A DNA stretch of 64,000 nt from Chryseobacterium sp. JV274 (GCF_903969135.1 NZ_LR824569.1:3183001-3247000), one strand, 5' to 3'; counted from the first letter of the stretch, positions 26,649 through 36,896 are shown. Numbers and translations are program-made. The notes: generated from the sequence alone by a model not told the origin.

Positions 26649-26671
26649 GTGTATTTTTAAAAGAAATAATC

Positions 26672-27703
26672 TTATAAATTCGGTTTCCAGTCAACGACTG
26701 CTCTGATGAATGCTTCAGCATTTTCAACAGGAACATTCGGTAGAATACCATGGCCTAAGTTGGCGATGTATCTGTCTTTTCCGAAACGGTTGATCATTTC
26801 ATTCACCATTTTCTTGATCGTCTCAGGAGTGGAGTGAAGTCTTGCAGGATCAAAGTTACCCTGTAAAGTCATCGTGTGATTTGTCAGTGTTCTTGCAAAT
26901 TCCGGTTTAATAGTCCAGTCTACACCAAGAGCAGAAGCTTTAGACATGGTCATCTCTTCCAATGCGAACCAACATCCTTTTCCAAATACAACCACATGGG
27001 TAAGCGGGCTTAATGCTTCAACAATCTGATTGATATACTGCCAGGAGAATTCCTGATAATCTGTAGGAGAAAGCATTCCTCCCCATGAATCAAAAACCTG
27101 TACCGCAGAAACTCCTTTTTCTACTTTTCTCTTTAAATAAGCAATCGTTGTATCTGTAATTTTTTGCAGTAATAAATGGGCAGCTTCAGGCTGTTGGAAG
27201 CAGAAAGATTTTGCAATATCAAATGCTTTACTTCCTTTTCCTTCTACACAATAACAAAGGATTGTCCATGGAGAACCTGCAAAACCGATCAATGGGATCT
27301 CATTGTCCAGTTTCTGTAAAGTAAGTTCAATAGCATCAAAAACGTATCCTAAAGTATCATTCACGTCCGGAGTTTCAATATTCTGAACCTGTTCCATTGT
27401 TCTGATTGGAGTATCCAGCCAAGGACCAACAGATTCTTTCATTTTGAAATCAATTCCCATTGCCTGTGGCACTACCAGGATATCAGAAAACAGAATCGCT
27501 GCATCCAAAGGAAATCTACGGATAGGCTGTAATGTAATCTCAGCCGCAAGTTCAGGGGTCTGACATCTTGTAAAGAAATCATACTGATCTCTCAAAGCAA
27601 TGAATTCCGGCAGATATCTTCCAGCCTGCCTCATCATCCAGACAGGAGGTCTTTCAACGGTTTCTCCGCGAAGTGCTTTTAAATATAGGTCGTTTTTTAT
27701 CAT
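26672..27703 (-). CDS. hemE: Uroporphyrinogen decarboxylase
   Basis: 343 residues. It removes the four acetate carboxyls of uroporphyrinogen III to give coproporphyrinogen III. Diagnostic motifs are [17 protein letters not shown] near the N-terminus, [12 protein letters not shown] and GNFDPARL, with [19 protein letters not shown] near the end. It is the last gene of hemA-hemC-hemD-hemE, 48 bases after hemD, and is followed by a terminator. Confidence 0.96.
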   Translation of the reverse strand: MIKNDLYLKALRGETVERPPVWMMRQAGRYLPEFIALRDQYDFFTRCQTPELAAEITLQPIRRFPLDAAILFSDILVVPQAMGIDFKMKESVGPWLDTPIRTMEQVQNIETPDVNDTLGYVFDAIELTLQKLDNEIPLIGFAGSPWTILCYCVEGKGSKAFDIAKSFCFQQPEAAHLLLQKITDTTIAYLKRKVEKGVSAVQVFDSWGGMLSPTDYQEFSWQYINQIVEALSPLTHVVVFGKGCWFALEEMTMSKASALGVDWTIKPEFARTLTNHTMTLQGNFDPARLHSTPETIKKMVNEMINRFGKDRYIANLGHGILPNVPVENAEAFIRAVVDWKPNL

Positions 27704-27751
27704 AATCTATTTTAAACTAATATTACCGGCAATATTTCGGTAACAAATATT

Positions 27752-28435
27752 CTAAATTCTACTTCTGATTTCTCTTCTTATCAGTTCAAAGATGGAAGTC
27801 AGGGTATTTTCTTCAGAAGTAAAAATTTCTTCCTGTGTATAATTTTTCAACTCACCGGAAGTGGTTTCACCAATCGAAAAAAGCTTCATGCCTTCCAGAG
27901 AATTTCGCCTTGCAAAACTACGAACTCCGCTCGGACTAAAAAATACTGCAGCATGATATTTTTCATTTATTAAAGGATGAGTTTCCTCAGTATTGTATAT
28001 CGTAACTTTTTTGTACTTAATGTTTTGTAAAGGAAGTTCTTTGTCCAGTACATTTATGGCAAGATTGCCACAGAAATGAAGAAACTGCTCATGCTGGCAT
28101 TTTCCGATAATAAATTTGGAAAGAGTATCGGCATTTTTCAAAACCTTAAATGTTCCGAAGCCGTGTTTCCTTAATTCCCTCTTCGTTTTTTCGCCAACAC
28201 AATAGATCTTGTTGTAGTTTTTGGCTGTAAAATCCTCATTAGGCTTAAATCTGTTTTTAAAAAATGAAATGACTCCATTAACACTTGTAAAAATCAATGA
28301 GTAATTTTTCAGATCAAAAGGACTGATCATAATCGGTTTGGTCTTAATTACCTCAACACAGTCAGCCAAAATATCCTCTCCTAATTCTTTGGATATAATC
28401 GTCTGGTCTATATTTTTGGTAAATAAGATTTTCAT
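27752..28435 (-). CDS. hemD: Uroporphyrinogen-III synthase
   Basis: 227 residues. It closes hydroxymethylbilane with inversion of ring D. The family is weakly conserved, but the features fit: FTSVNGVISFFKNRF after the first domain, IYCVGEKTKRELRKHGF, AAVFFSPSGVRSFARR and LFSIGETTSGELKNY in the second lobe. Its place between hemC and hemE makes the call secure. Confidence 0.9.
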   Translation of the reverse strand: MKILFTKNIDQTIISKELGEDILADCVEVIKTKPIMISPFDLKNYSLIFTSVNGVISFFKNRFKPNEDFTAKNYNKIYCVGEKTKRELRKHGFGTFKVLKNADTLSKFIIGKCQHEQFLHFCGNLAINVLDKELPLQNIKYKKVTIYNTEETHPLINEKYHAAVFFSPSGVRSFARRNSLEGMKLFSIGETTSGELKNYTQEEIFTSEENTLTSIFELIRREIRSRI

Positions 28436-28492
28436 GTCTGTAAAATTAAGAAGATGAAAAAGATGAGCTAAAAGGATTTATAATCTGAAATA

Positions 28493-29401
28493 TCAGATCT
28501 GGCTTTTGATTTCTGCCATTAATTCTTTTCCTCCGTTTTCAAGAACAACTTTTGCAAACTTTTCTCCAAAATTTTCTGTTGGAGTATATATAAAGTTTTC
28601 ATCCACAGCAATGCAGTTTTTCCCATCCAAAGAGCAAAGAGCAGCCTTGAATCGGATCTGATCCCCGATGATTTCAGCAAAAGCTCCGATAGGGGCAGTA
28701 CAGCCACCCTCCAAAGTGCTTAAGAAGTTTCTTTCAATCTCTACGCAGATTTGGGTAGGGTTGTGGTTGATCTGACGTACAATCTCATTGATCTCATGCT
28801 TTTCGGTATGTCCTGCAACGGAAATTACACCTTGTGATGGAGCAGGAATCATTAATGGAAGCATTTCGTAATCAATTTCCATTTTCATTCTTTTGATTCC
28901 GGCTAAAGATAGAATAGTCGCATCAAAGTTCCCGTCTTCCAGCTTTTGAAGTCTGGTTTGAATATTTCCGCGGATATCCGAAAAATCAGTAGTCGGATAA
29001 TTTCTAAGCCAGAAGGCTCTTCTTCTCAAACTGCTGGTTGCCAGTTTAAGCTCATGGAATTCTTTATTCCTTGCAGATTCTTTTCTGATCAGAATGTCCT
29101 GAGGAAAATCTCTTTCCAGGTAAGCAATCATCTCAATATTTTGAGGCAATTGGGTAGGAACGTCTTTTAATGAATGTACGGCAATATCAATTTCGTCATT
29201 CAATAAGGCAATATCAAGGTCTCTTGTGAAAACCCCGGTGATTCCTAAAGAATATAAAGGTTGATTGAGATTCTTATCGCCAGAAGAAACGATAGGAACA
29301 ATCTCCGTTAAATAATTATTGTTCTGAAGGTGCCTTGCAACCTCTCTAGCCTGCCAAAGTGCAAGTGCGGAATTTCTCGTTCCGATTCTAATGCTTTTCA
29401 T
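28493..29401 (-). CDS. hemC: Porphobilinogen deaminase (hydroxymethylbilane synthase)
   Basis: 302 residues from ATG 29401 (MKSIRIGTRNSALALWQAREVA), the conserved family start; eight extra upstream codons are rejected. It polymerises four porphobilinogens. Motifs are LKDVPTQLP, DIRGNIQTRLQKLEDG and the dipyrromethane cofactor Cys in STLEGGCTAPIGAFAE. The start overlaps the hemA stop codon by 14 bases, so translation is probably coupled. Confidence 0.96.
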   Translation of the reverse strand: MKSIRIGTRNSALALWQAREVARHLQNNNYLTEIVPIVSSGDKNLNQPLYSLGITGVFTRDLDIALLNDEIDIAVHSLKDVPTQLPQNIEMIAYLERDFPQDILIRKESARNKEFHELKLATSSLRRRAFWLRNYPTTDFSDIRGNIQTRLQKLEDGNFDATILSLAGIKRMKMEIDYEMLPLMIPAPSQGVISVAGHTEKHEINEIVRQINHNPTQICVEIERNFLSTLEGGCTAPIGAFAEIIGDQIRFKAALCSLDGKNCIAVDENFIYTPTENFGEKFAKVVLENGGKELMAEIKSQI

Positions 29402-30662
29402 TGAATTCGTTGTTTGGTTGTTCAACTAATATTTCGTGCATTAATTTACTAATTTCTTCGGCTTTTAAAGGGTTGTCGATGATATATTTTGCAAAACGGT
29501 TGGTAATTTTCTGGATCATTTTGTCAGAAAGTTCCATGTCCGTGATGTTTATGTATTTATTTTTTTTATAAAAATTATGCATTTCATTGCGTTCCATGTT
29601 CTTTAAAACGGCTTTGAAATGGTGGATATTCGGTGCCAGTTTTCTCTTTTTCTCCCATTCAATAAAGTCTTTCATCAGTTCCTTGATGATTTTTTCAGCT
29701 TTCGGGATTTCTCTTTCACGCTGTTGAATCGTTTCCTGGATCTGTTTTGAAAGCTCATCCACGTCAATCAATGTTACATTCTCATTTTCGGTAACATTCT
29801 TTTCAACGTTATGCGGGATAGAAAGATCAATGACCAGTGTTTCTTTTCCGTTCGGGAAATGAGACTGGTTGACAATAGGATGTTTGGCTCCTGTTGCCAC
29901 AATAAGAATATCGGTGTTTTTTAATTCCTTGTCAAAATCAGAATAATCAACATGAGGAATATTATATTTCTGGGAAATCTTTTCAGCTTTCTCCTGAGTT
30001 CTGTTGGCAATTTTAATTTTCGGCTGAAAGACATGCTTTACCAGATTTTCAACAGTGTTCTGTCCAATCTCACCTACTCCCAATAGAAGGATGTTTTTTT
30101 CTGCAATCCTTTTCTGGCTGTTTAAAATATAATGAACCGCCGCATAAGAAACAGAAGCTGCACCATTGGAAATACCGGTTTCATTTTTTATTCTTTTCGA
30201 AATCTGAATAGCTGCATTGATGGCTCTTTCAAGATAAGGATTAGAATTTTGCCTCTCTTTTTTGAAACGGCTGTATGCTTTTTTGATTTGCCCGATAATT
30301 TCAAAATCTCCGATAATCTGACTTTCAAGACCGGCAGCAACTCTGAAAAGATGGATCAGAGCTTCTTCTTTGGTGAGAATATTGGCAAACTGAAGGAAAT
30401 CCGTAAGATGTACTCCAATGGTTTTACAATACTCTTCAGCAACTAAAAGATAATTGGGAGACGTGGTATAAATTTCGGTCCTGTTACAGGTGGAAACTAC
30501 AAATGCATCCCCAAGATCTTCCTGGTGGACCCTGGAAACAAAGTTTTTGATGTTTTCATCAAAGAATGCAAACTTTCCTCTCGTTTCTACGTCGGCTTTC
30601 TCGTAGCTTATAGAAAGCACGGCAAAATTTGACGTTCGATGAATGTTGGAATACTGTAACAT
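29388..30662 (-). CDS. hemA: Glutamyl-tRNA reductase
   Basis: 424 residues from ATG 30662 (MLQYSNIHRTSNF). It reduces glutamyl-tRNA to glutamate semialdehyde, the first step of C5-pathway haem synthesis. Motifs are VVSTCNRTEIY with the catalytic Cys, the NADPH-binding LLLGVGEIGQN, and a C-terminal dimerisation helix region. A TTG four codons upstream is excluded because it falls inside an exact -7 box; that box ends only about 10 bases before the ATG, giving a very short or absent leader. First gene of hemACDE. Confidence 0.95.
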   Translation of the reverse strand: MLQYSNIHRTSNFAVLSISYEKADVETRGKFAFFDENIKNFVSRVHQEDLGDAFVVSTCNRTEIYTTSPNYLLVAEEYCKTIGVHLTDFLQFANILTKEEALIHLFRVAAGLESQIIGDFEIIGQIKKAYSRFKKERQNSNPYLERAINAAIQISKRIKNETGISNGAASVSYAAVHYILNSQKRIAEKNILLLGVGEIGQNTVENLVKHVFQPKIKIANRTQEKAEKISQKYNIPHVDYSDFDKELKNTDILIVATGAKHPIVNQSHFPNGKETLVIDLSIPHNVEKNVTENENVTLIDVDELSKQIQETIQQREREIPKAEKIIKELMKDFIEWEKKRKLAPNIHHFKAVLKNMERNEMHNFYKKNKYINITDMELSDKMIQKITNRFAKYIIDNPLKAEEISKLMHEILVEQPNNEFNEKH

Positions 30663-30671
30663 AAGCAGTCG

Positions 30672-30679
30672 CAAATTTA
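30672..30679 (-). promoter_or_regulatory. -7 box of hem operon
   Basis: TAAATTTG on the minus strand, exact consensus, ending 9 bases before the hemA ATG. No TTG at the usual distance. Confidence 0.5.
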
Positions 30680-31084
30680 CGCTTTTTTTAATTAATCACT
30701 CTCAGATAGTGTATATGATAATTATCGTAAAAAACTATAAGATGGTAAAGATAAAAGAGGAGAATGGCAAAAAGAGAATTTGCTTCTGTTAGGGTGATTT
30801 TCTTTAAGTTTTATTATTGGTTATTTTCATTTGTTAATTTTTTTAAGAGACATATGGGATTTTAAATGTAATGCAGCGGTGCTTAGAAGTCCGTTTGCTT
30901 GTTGTGAGCCTGCCTTTTTACCCTTCGTTGATTTCGCTTTTTCACCCTTTTATTAACCCATTAATTTTAGTTTAACTCAAAGTCTGTAAACATCTAAACT
31001 GAAAGTTAATAAAGAATTGTAAATTTTAATAAAACTTTAACCAAATTAAGTTGGTGGGAAATTTCTTTAGTAGTCTTAAATTTA
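30680..31084. other. Divergent intergenic region hemA / mreB
   Basis: About 400 bases without a convincing gene. The half near mreB is very AT-rich. I see no strong hairpin and no reading frame with a start and plausible composition. It is probably promoter and upstream regulatory sequence for both operons. Confidence 0.5.
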
Positions 31085-31092
31085 TATCTTTG
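31085..31092 (+). promoter_or_regulatory. -7 box of mre operon
   Basis: TATCTTTG, exact consensus, 24 bases before the mreB ATG at 31117. Confidence 0.5.
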
Positions 31093-31116
31093 TAAACTTA
31101 AAATCAGAAGAAAAAT

Positions 31117-32142
31117 ATGAGTTTATTTGATATGTTTACGCAAGAAATTGCGATAGACCTGGGAACGGCTAATACCCTAATTATCCATAATAATAAAATT
31201 GTTATAGATCAACCGTCAATTGTTGCAATTGAACGTTCTACGGGTAAACCCATTGCTGTAGGGGAACAGGCTAAGCATATGCAAGGTAAAACTCACGAGG
31301 ACATCAAGACAATCCGTCCTTTGAAGGATGGAGTTATCGCTGATTTTCACGCTTCTGAACACATGATCAAGGAATTTATCAAAAAAATTCCTGGAATCAA
31401 AGGTAAATTCATACAACCTGCATTACGAATTGTAATCTGTATCCCTTCTGGTATCACTGAAGTTGAAAAAAGAGCAGTAAGAGATTCTGCTCAGAAAGTA
31501 AACGCAAAAGAAGTAAGGCTGATCTATGAACCAATGGCAGCTGCAATTGGGGTGGGAATAGACGTGCAGAAACCTGAAGGAAACATGATCATCGATATAG
31601 GTGGAGGTACAACAGAAATTGCTGTAGTAGCTCTAGGAGGTATTGTATGTGATAAATCTGTGAAAATTGCAGGAGATGTATTTACCAATGATATTGCTTA
31701 TTATCTGAGAACTCACCATAACCTTTATATCGGAGAAAGAACCGCTGAAAGAATTAAAATTGAAGTAGGTTCTGCAGTAGAAGATCTTGATGTAGACATC
31801 GAGGATATCCCGGTACAAGGAAGAGACCTTATTACAGGTAAACCTAAAGAAATTATGGTTGGATATAAAGAGATTGCACGTGCATTAGACAAATCGATTA
31901 TCAGAATCGAAGATGCGGTAATGGAAACTCTTTCTCTTACACCACCGGAACTGGCAGCTGATATTTATAAAACAGGTATTTATCTTGCTGGCGGAGGAGC
32001 GTTATTAAGAGGTCTTGCGGACAGAATCCACAAAAAGACAGGTCTTCCTGTATTTGTTGCGGAAGATCCGTTGAGAGCTGTAGTTCGCGGAACAGGTATT
32101 GCCCTTAAGAATATGGATAAGTTCAATTTCTTAATTAAATAA
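31117..32142 (+). CDS. mreB: Rod-shape actin MreB
   Basis: 341 residues, full length. Bacterial actin that organises the elongasome under the inner membrane. Motifs are IAIDLGTANTLI (phosphate 1), IIDIGGGTTEIAVVALGG (phosphate 2), EPMAAAIG and YLAGGGALLRGL (adenosine). The N-terminus MSLFDMFTQE may form a short membrane-binding helix. First gene of mreBCD-mrdA-rodA. Confidence 0.97.
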   Translation: MSLFDMFTQEIAIDLGTANTLIIHNNKIVIDQPSIVAIERSTGKPIAVGEQAKHMQGKTHEDIKTIRPLKDGVIADFHASEHMIKEFIKKIPGIKGKFIQPALRIVICIPSGITEVEKRAVRDSAQKVNAKEVRLIYEPMAAAIGVGIDVQKPEGNMIIDIGGGTTEIAVVALGGIVCDKSVKIAGDVFTNDIAYYLRTHHNLYIGERTAERIKIEVGSAVEDLDVDIEDIPVQGRDLITGKPKEIMVGYKEIARALDKSIIRIEDAVMETLSLTPPELAADIYKTGIYLAGGGALLRGLADRIHKKTGLPVFVAEDPLRAVVRGTGIALKNMDKFNFLIK

Positions 32143-32170
32143 TTTTAACTTTTTACGACTTTATATCTGA

Positions 32171-33025
32171 ATGGGATTTTTGCTGAGATTATTTTCGAAG
32201 AATACTCTTTTCGTCTTCTTTATATTTCTGCAAATTATTGCTCTGGTTTTGATATTCTCCAGAAATGCCATGCAGAAATCCTGGCTAGCGGGGCAGACTG
32301 CTGCATTCAATTCCTGGGTTTCCGGATATATTGATGAAGGAGTTTCTTATCTGAAACTGAAACAGATCAACGAAGATCTTGTGGTTCAGAATAAAGCCCT
32401 TATGACTGAACTCTACGGAAAAGACGGATCGAAAAATCCTGTTTTCAAAAGAGTTCACGATACCATTGGTGGTGGGCAGATCTATACTTTTGTTGATGGG
32501 GAAATTGTTTTCAACAGTATCAACAGAAGGAATAACTATTTTACAATCAACCGTGGCCGTAGAGATGGAGTCTTTCCTCAGATGGGAGTAATGGCGCCAA
32601 GAGGTATTGCGGGAATTGTAATTAATTCTACAGACAGCTATGCATTAGTTCAGTCGGTCTTAAGTGTCAACAAGATCAGAATTAATGCAGCACTCAAAAA
32701 TTCAGGATATTTCGGTACTTTAACATGGAATGGTGATAATTCCAGAGTGATGCATCTTGCGGATATTCCAAAATATGTTGCATTAAAAGTAGGAGATACT
32801 GTTGTTACAGACGGTAAATCTGCAATCTTCCCTAAGGGAGTAACAATTGGTACTATTGCGGGATATTCTGTAGATAATAAAACCGGCTTCTGGGATATCT
32901 CCGTTGAGCTGAGTGAAAAAATGGGAGCGTTGAACAAAGTATATGTAGTGAAGAATCTTAAGAAAGCAGAAGTGCAGAAGATTCAGGACACTATGCAGGC
33001 TGTAATAAAAAAAGAAAATGATTAG
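32171..33025 (+). CDS. mreC: Rod-shape protein MreC
   Basis: 284 residues. One N-terminal transmembrane helix (VFFIFLQIIALVLIFS), a short coiled coil (ISYLKLKQINEDLVVQNKAL region) and a periplasmic beta domain (NNYFTINRGRRDGVFPQMGVMAPRGIAGIV). It scaffolds the elongation PBP. Its stop codon overlaps the mreD start by 8 bases. Confidence 0.95.
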   Translation: MGFLLRLFSKNTLFVFFIFLQIIALVLIFSRNAMQKSWLAGQTAAFNSWVSGYIDEGVSYLKLKQINEDLVVQNKALMTELYGKDGSKNPVFKRVHDTIGGGQIYTFVDGEIVFNSINRRNNYFTINRGRRDGVFPQMGVMAPRGIAGIVINSTDSYALVQSVLSVNKIRINAALKNSGYFGTLTWNGDNSRVMHLADIPKYVALKVGDTVVTDGKSAIFPKGVTIGTIAGYSVDNKTGFWDISVELSEKMGALNKVYVVKNLKKAEVQKIQDTMQAVIKKEND

Positions 33026-33524
33026 CAGGACTTTATTTACTGATATATTGATCATGATTTTTCTTGTGGCATTACAGATATTTGTATTGAACAGGATTAC
33101 GCTTTTCGGGAAGTATACTCCGGTATTATATCCCGTATTTGTCATGTTTTATCCTTTTTTCAGGAATAAATTTCAGTTTCTGGCACTGAGCTTTTTAATA
33201 GGACTGTCTATTGACGGCTTTCTTTATTCGTGGGGAATCAATGCATTTGCAACAACGCTGATTGCTTATTTCAGAACGTTGATCTTCAGGACTTCTACTG
33301 ATACATCTACGGATTTTTTCTCTTTTCAGTCCCTTCAGTGGGCACAGTTTTTACTGTTTTTATTTTCCAGTATTTTCCTGCATCAGCTTTTGGTACAGTA
33401 TATAGAATTCTTTAAGTTTAGCAGATTTTTCGAAATATTATTTAATGTGTTGGTAACTAGTGTAATTTCATTTATATTTATAGTCATCTACGCATTAATA
33501 TTTAAAATCAAACAAAAAGTTTGA
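33018..33524 (+). CDS. mreD: Rod-shape protein MreD
   Basis: 168 residues with about five hydrophobic helices (IMIFLVALQIFVLNRI, FLALSFLIGLSIDGF, VTSVISFIFIVIYALIF). The sequence is poorly conserved, as usual in this family, so the name rests on position between mreC and mrdA and on topology. The start overlaps mreC; the last bases overlap the TTG start of mrdA. Confidence 0.9.
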   Translation: MISRTLFTDILIMIFLVALQIFVLNRITLFGKYTPVLYPVFVMFYPFFRNKFQFLALSFLIGLSIDGFLYSWGINAFATTLIAYFRTLIFRTSTDTSTDFFSFQSLQWAQFLLFLFSSIFLHQLLVQYIEFFKFSRFFEILFNVLVTSVISFIFIVIYALIFKIKQKV

Positions 33525-35566
33525 ACACACGTTATTTTAAAATTTTTTCCATCCTCGTTGTTATCGCCCTTATTTTTGTGGCGAGGCTTGCCTATTTACA
33601 GTTATTTACGGACCGTTATGCATTGAATGCAGCGAATACCTCCATCAAAACCGAATATGTTATTCCACAGCGTGGAGTCATTTTTGACAGGAATGGTAAA
33701 ATCATGGTGGGAAACCAGCCCGCTTATGAAGTTTCTTTTACACAGGCTTTAATGCGTCCGGATTTTGATACTCTCGGATTCTGTAATCTTATGAAGATCT
33801 CCAAGGGAGATTTTATCAAAAGAATTGATGTAATTAAAAAGGAAAAATATTATTCCAAACTGACTCCGATGACTTTTCTGAAGGATCTGAGCAGAGAGGA
33901 TATAGCAAGAGTACAGGAAATTATTTTTAAATATCCCGCCTTCACTATTGTACAAAGACCTCAGCGTCAATATGAAGTTTCCACTTCTGGTAACCTTCTG
34001 GGATATACCAGTGAAGTAAATGAACGTGAAATAAAAAAAGACTCTGCATACTATTTACCAGGAGATTTTATCGGGAAAACAGGAGTTGAAAAATCCTACG
34101 AAAAAGAACTTCGTGGAGTAAAAGGAGTGAAATATATCCAAAAAGATATCAGGCTCCGAAATATTGGGTCTTATAAAAACGGATCTTTGGACAAGGATGT
34201 AATTACAGGTAAAGATATTACGTTAACTATTGATTATGATCTTCAGAGAACCGCTGAAGAAATGCTTGTAAACAAACACGGTGCAATTGTAGCTATAGAT
34301 CCTAATAATGGAGAAGTACTGGTAGCTGCTACCGGACCGGATATTGATCCTAATCTTTTCACAGGACCTTACAAATCTAAAAATTTATATGCTCTGTCAA
34401 AAGATACGCTTTACGAAAATAAGCCGACTTTTGACCGTTCTTTACAGGCAGGTTATCCTCCGGGATCAACGTTCAAATTGTTGACTGCTCTGGCTGCCAT
34501 GCAGATGGGAGTAATGGATGAAAAGACTATTTTCCCTTGTGGTGGTGGTTTTTTCTATAAAGGAAAAAGAATTAAAGGCCATGGTGGAGCAGATCCGCTT
34601 ATTCCTTCAATTCAGGTTTCCAGTAACTGTTTTTTTACCTATGCATTTATTGCAATCATCAAAAAATATCCGGGAAATCCTTCAAAAGGGGTTGATGAAT
34701 GGAAAAAAATTATGAGCAGCTTTGGAGTAGGAGAATTTTTGAATAATGATTTTGCTGTGGGTGCAAAAGGAAGAATACCTTCAGGAGACTTTTATGAGAA
34801 AAGGTTTAAAGCCATCATGAAAGCAAGTGGTTCCAAGAGAACTGATTTTAAAAACTGGGACGAGATGTCAACCGGTGCAATCTATAATGGGATGGGGCAG
34901 GGTGATGTTTTGGTAACTCCTATTCAGTTAGCAAACTATGTAGCTGCTATTGCCAATAAGGGATGGTATTACACGCCTCATATTGTAAAAGGAATTGACG
35001 GAAAGTCAAATCCTGATCCAAGATTTAAGGTTAAGCATCAGACTTTAGTTGATCCAAAACATTTTGAACCTGTTTTAAAAGGTATGGAAGCTGTGGTTTT
35101 GAGAGGAACAGCAAGAGGGTTGAAATCCAATGACTTTACACAATTAGCCAAAACAGGTACAGCACAGGTTCCTCAGGGAAAGGATAATTCAATCTTTGTA
35201 CTGATTGCTCCTGCTGATAAACCAAAAATTGTGGTGGTTGCAGTAATGGAGCATGCCGGATTCGGTGCTACATGGGCAGGACCGGCCTGTACGGTAATTG
35301 CTGAAAAATATATCACGGGTGATTTGAAAAGAGAAAATCTTTATAAAAAAATGATCACCTCGAGTTTCATGCCGGAATATAAGAGGCAGTGGATTGCAGA
35401 TTTGAAACGTAAAGGCTTATACGTTGATCCTAAACCGGATTCAATCAAACAAAAAAAAATAAAAGACAGTCTGGAGCTGGTGAAACAACAAAAAGCCAAG
35501 CTGCAAAAGAAAATAGAAGAGGAAACTAAAAAGAATAACACTGCTAAAAAAACTGTCAAGCAATGA
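33521..35566 (+). CDS. mrdA: Penicillin-binding protein 2, elongation transpeptidase
   Basis: 681 residues. Class B PBP of the elongasome. It begins with TTG at 33521, overlapping the mreD stop as TTGA; no in-frame ATG occurs until about 66 codons later, beyond the transmembrane helix (IFSILVVIALIFVARLAYLQL) and the conserved VIPQRGVIFDRNGKIM segment, so a TTG start is required. The catalytic domain has SxxK in GSTFKLL, SxN in SSNC and KTGTAQ. The C-terminus is a Lys/Glu/Gln-rich tail of about 40 residues (KQQKAKLQKKIEEETKK). The stop overlaps the rodA start as ATGA. Confidence 0.95.
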   Translation: MNTRYFKIFSILVVIALIFVARLAYLQLFTDRYALNAANTSIKTEYVIPQRGVIFDRNGKIMVGNQPAYEVSFTQALMRPDFDTLGFCNLMKISKGDFIKRIDVIKKEKYYSKLTPMTFLKDLSREDIARVQEIIFKYPAFTIVQRPQRQYEVSTSGNLLGYTSEVNEREIKKDSAYYLPGDFIGKTGVEKSYEKELRGVKGVKYIQKDIRLRNIGSYKNGSLDKDVITGKDITLTIDYDLQRTAEEMLVNKHGAIVAIDPNNGEVLVAATGPDIDPNLFTGPYKSKNLYALSKDTLYENKPTFDRSLQAGYPPGSTFKLLTALAAMQMGVMDEKTIFPCGGGFFYKGKRIKGHGGADPLIPSIQVSSNCFFTYAFIAIIKKYPGNPSKGVDEWKKIMSSFGVGEFLNNDFAVGAKGRIPSGDFYEKRFKAIMKASGSKRTDFKNWDEMSTGAIYNGMGQGDVLVTPIQLANYVAAIANKGWYYTPHIVKGIDGKSNPDPRFKVKHQTLVDPKHFEPVLKGMEAVVLRGTARGLKSNDFTQLAKTGTAQVPQGKDNSIFVLIAPADKPKIVVVAVMEHAGFGATWAGPACTVIAEKYITGDLKRENLYKKMITSSFMPEYKRQWIADLKRKGLYVDPKPDSIKQKKIKDSLELVKQQKAKLQKKIEEETKKNNTAKKTVKQ

Positions 35567-36792
35567 AATGGACTGAAGGAATAGATAAATTAGGTCTTGG
35601 GCTGTATTTCCTGCTTTGTGTTTTTGCCATTGCAAATATTTACAGTGTTGACCAGAAACTTGGGGAAAAGCAATTGGTCTTTTTCTGTATTTCTTTATTT
35701 GTAGGACTTATGATATTTTTCAGCAGAAGTAAGTTCTTTGAAAATATGGCAGGGATTATTTACATTGGCGGAGTCTTATTGCTTATCGGACTTTTTCCCT
35801 TTGGAAAAGAAATTCTGGGACAGAAGAACTGGTATAAATTCGGAAGTTTTACCATGCAGCCTGTAGAATTTGCGAAGATAGGGACGGCGCTCATGCTTGC
35901 CAACTATGTTTCCGGACCTGATTTTAATCTTAAAAACCGGAAGTCTTTATTGACTACCTTAGCTATTATTGGCGTTCCGGCGGTTGTTGTTCTTGCTATT
36001 CCGGATGTAGGCTCCATGCTTGTATTTATTGCATTTTTCATTGCCTTATACAGAGAAGGGCTGAGTGGTCTTTTGTTTGGAATAGGATTCCTTTTTGCCG
36101 GAGTTTTTCTGATTTCATTGGCTGTTCCTCCTATTTATGTTGCCATAGCTGTTCTGGTGATTGCCGGTATTCTGATAGCGATGAATTATCATAGAATGTC
36201 CTGGGATGTAATTTCTATTTCGGGAATTTCAGGATCTATTCTTTTACTGTGCGGACTGGCTTTCGCATCTCCTTATATTTTAGAAAAACTTCCTAAACAC
36301 CAGAGAGAAAGAATTGATGTTCTTTATAAAGGTGAAAAGGCATTCAGAGATACTTCAGGATACAATTTATTATATTCCAAAACGGCTATCGGATCCGGTG
36401 GGCTTTGGGGGAAAGGATACCGTGAAGGATCAGTTACCCAGGGGAAATTTGTACCCGAGCAGGAAACGGATTATATCTTTTGTACAGTAGGAGAAGAATG
36501 GGGCTTTTTAGGAAGTGCGATTCTTATCTTATGCTACATGATCTATATTGGAAGGATATATTATCTTGCAGAAAGGCAGAAATCTACTTTTAACCGTGTC
36601 TTCGGATATTGTTTTGCCTCTATTCTTCTGATGCACTTTTCAATCAATTTAGGAATGGTTATGGGGCTTTTCCCTACGGTTGGGATTCCACTTCCGTATT
36701 TCAGTTATGGAGGAAGTTCTCTATTAGCATTCTCTATGATGACTTTTATTTTCTTTAAACTTAATTATTCGGATAAAAACAGCTTGGTGTAA
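35563..36792 (+). CDS. rodA: Elongasome glycosyltransferase RodA
   Basis: 409 residues, SEDS family with about ten transmembrane helices. It polymerises lipid II together with PBP2. Motifs are FGSFTMQPVEFAKIG, the loop ending in YNLLYSKTAIGSGGLWGKGYREGSVTQG, FVPEQETDYIFCTVGEEWGF and GLFPTVGIPLPYFSYGGSSL. The start overlaps the mrdA stop by 4 bases; last gene of the operon. No clear terminator follows. Confidence 0.96.
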   Translation: MKWTEGIDKLGLGLYFLLCVFAIANIYSVDQKLGEKQLVFFCISLFVGLMIFFSRSKFFENMAGIIYIGGVLLLIGLFPFGKEILGQKNWYKFGSFTMQPVEFAKIGTALMLANYVSGPDFNLKNRKSLLTTLAIIGVPAVVVLAIPDVGSMLVFIAFFIALYREGLSGLLFGIGFLFAGVFLISLAVPPIYVAIAVLVIAGILIAMNYHRMSWDVISISGISGSILLLCGLAFASPYILEKLPKHQRERIDVLYKGEKAFRDTSGYNLLYSKTAIGSGGLWGKGYREGSVTQGKFVPEQETDYIFCTVGEEWGFLGSAILILCYMIYIGRIYYLAERQKSTFNRVFGYCFASILLMHFSINLGMVMGLFPTVGIPLPYFSYGGSSLLAFSMMTFIFFKLNYSDKNSLV

Positions 36793-36896
36793 CGGTCTTT
36801 AAGATCAAAAAGCCAACGGCTAAAAGCTGAAATTTTTATTCTTATTTAAAATCTGCCCTGAGGTGGAGTATATTGTCATTGATAAATCATACAAAT

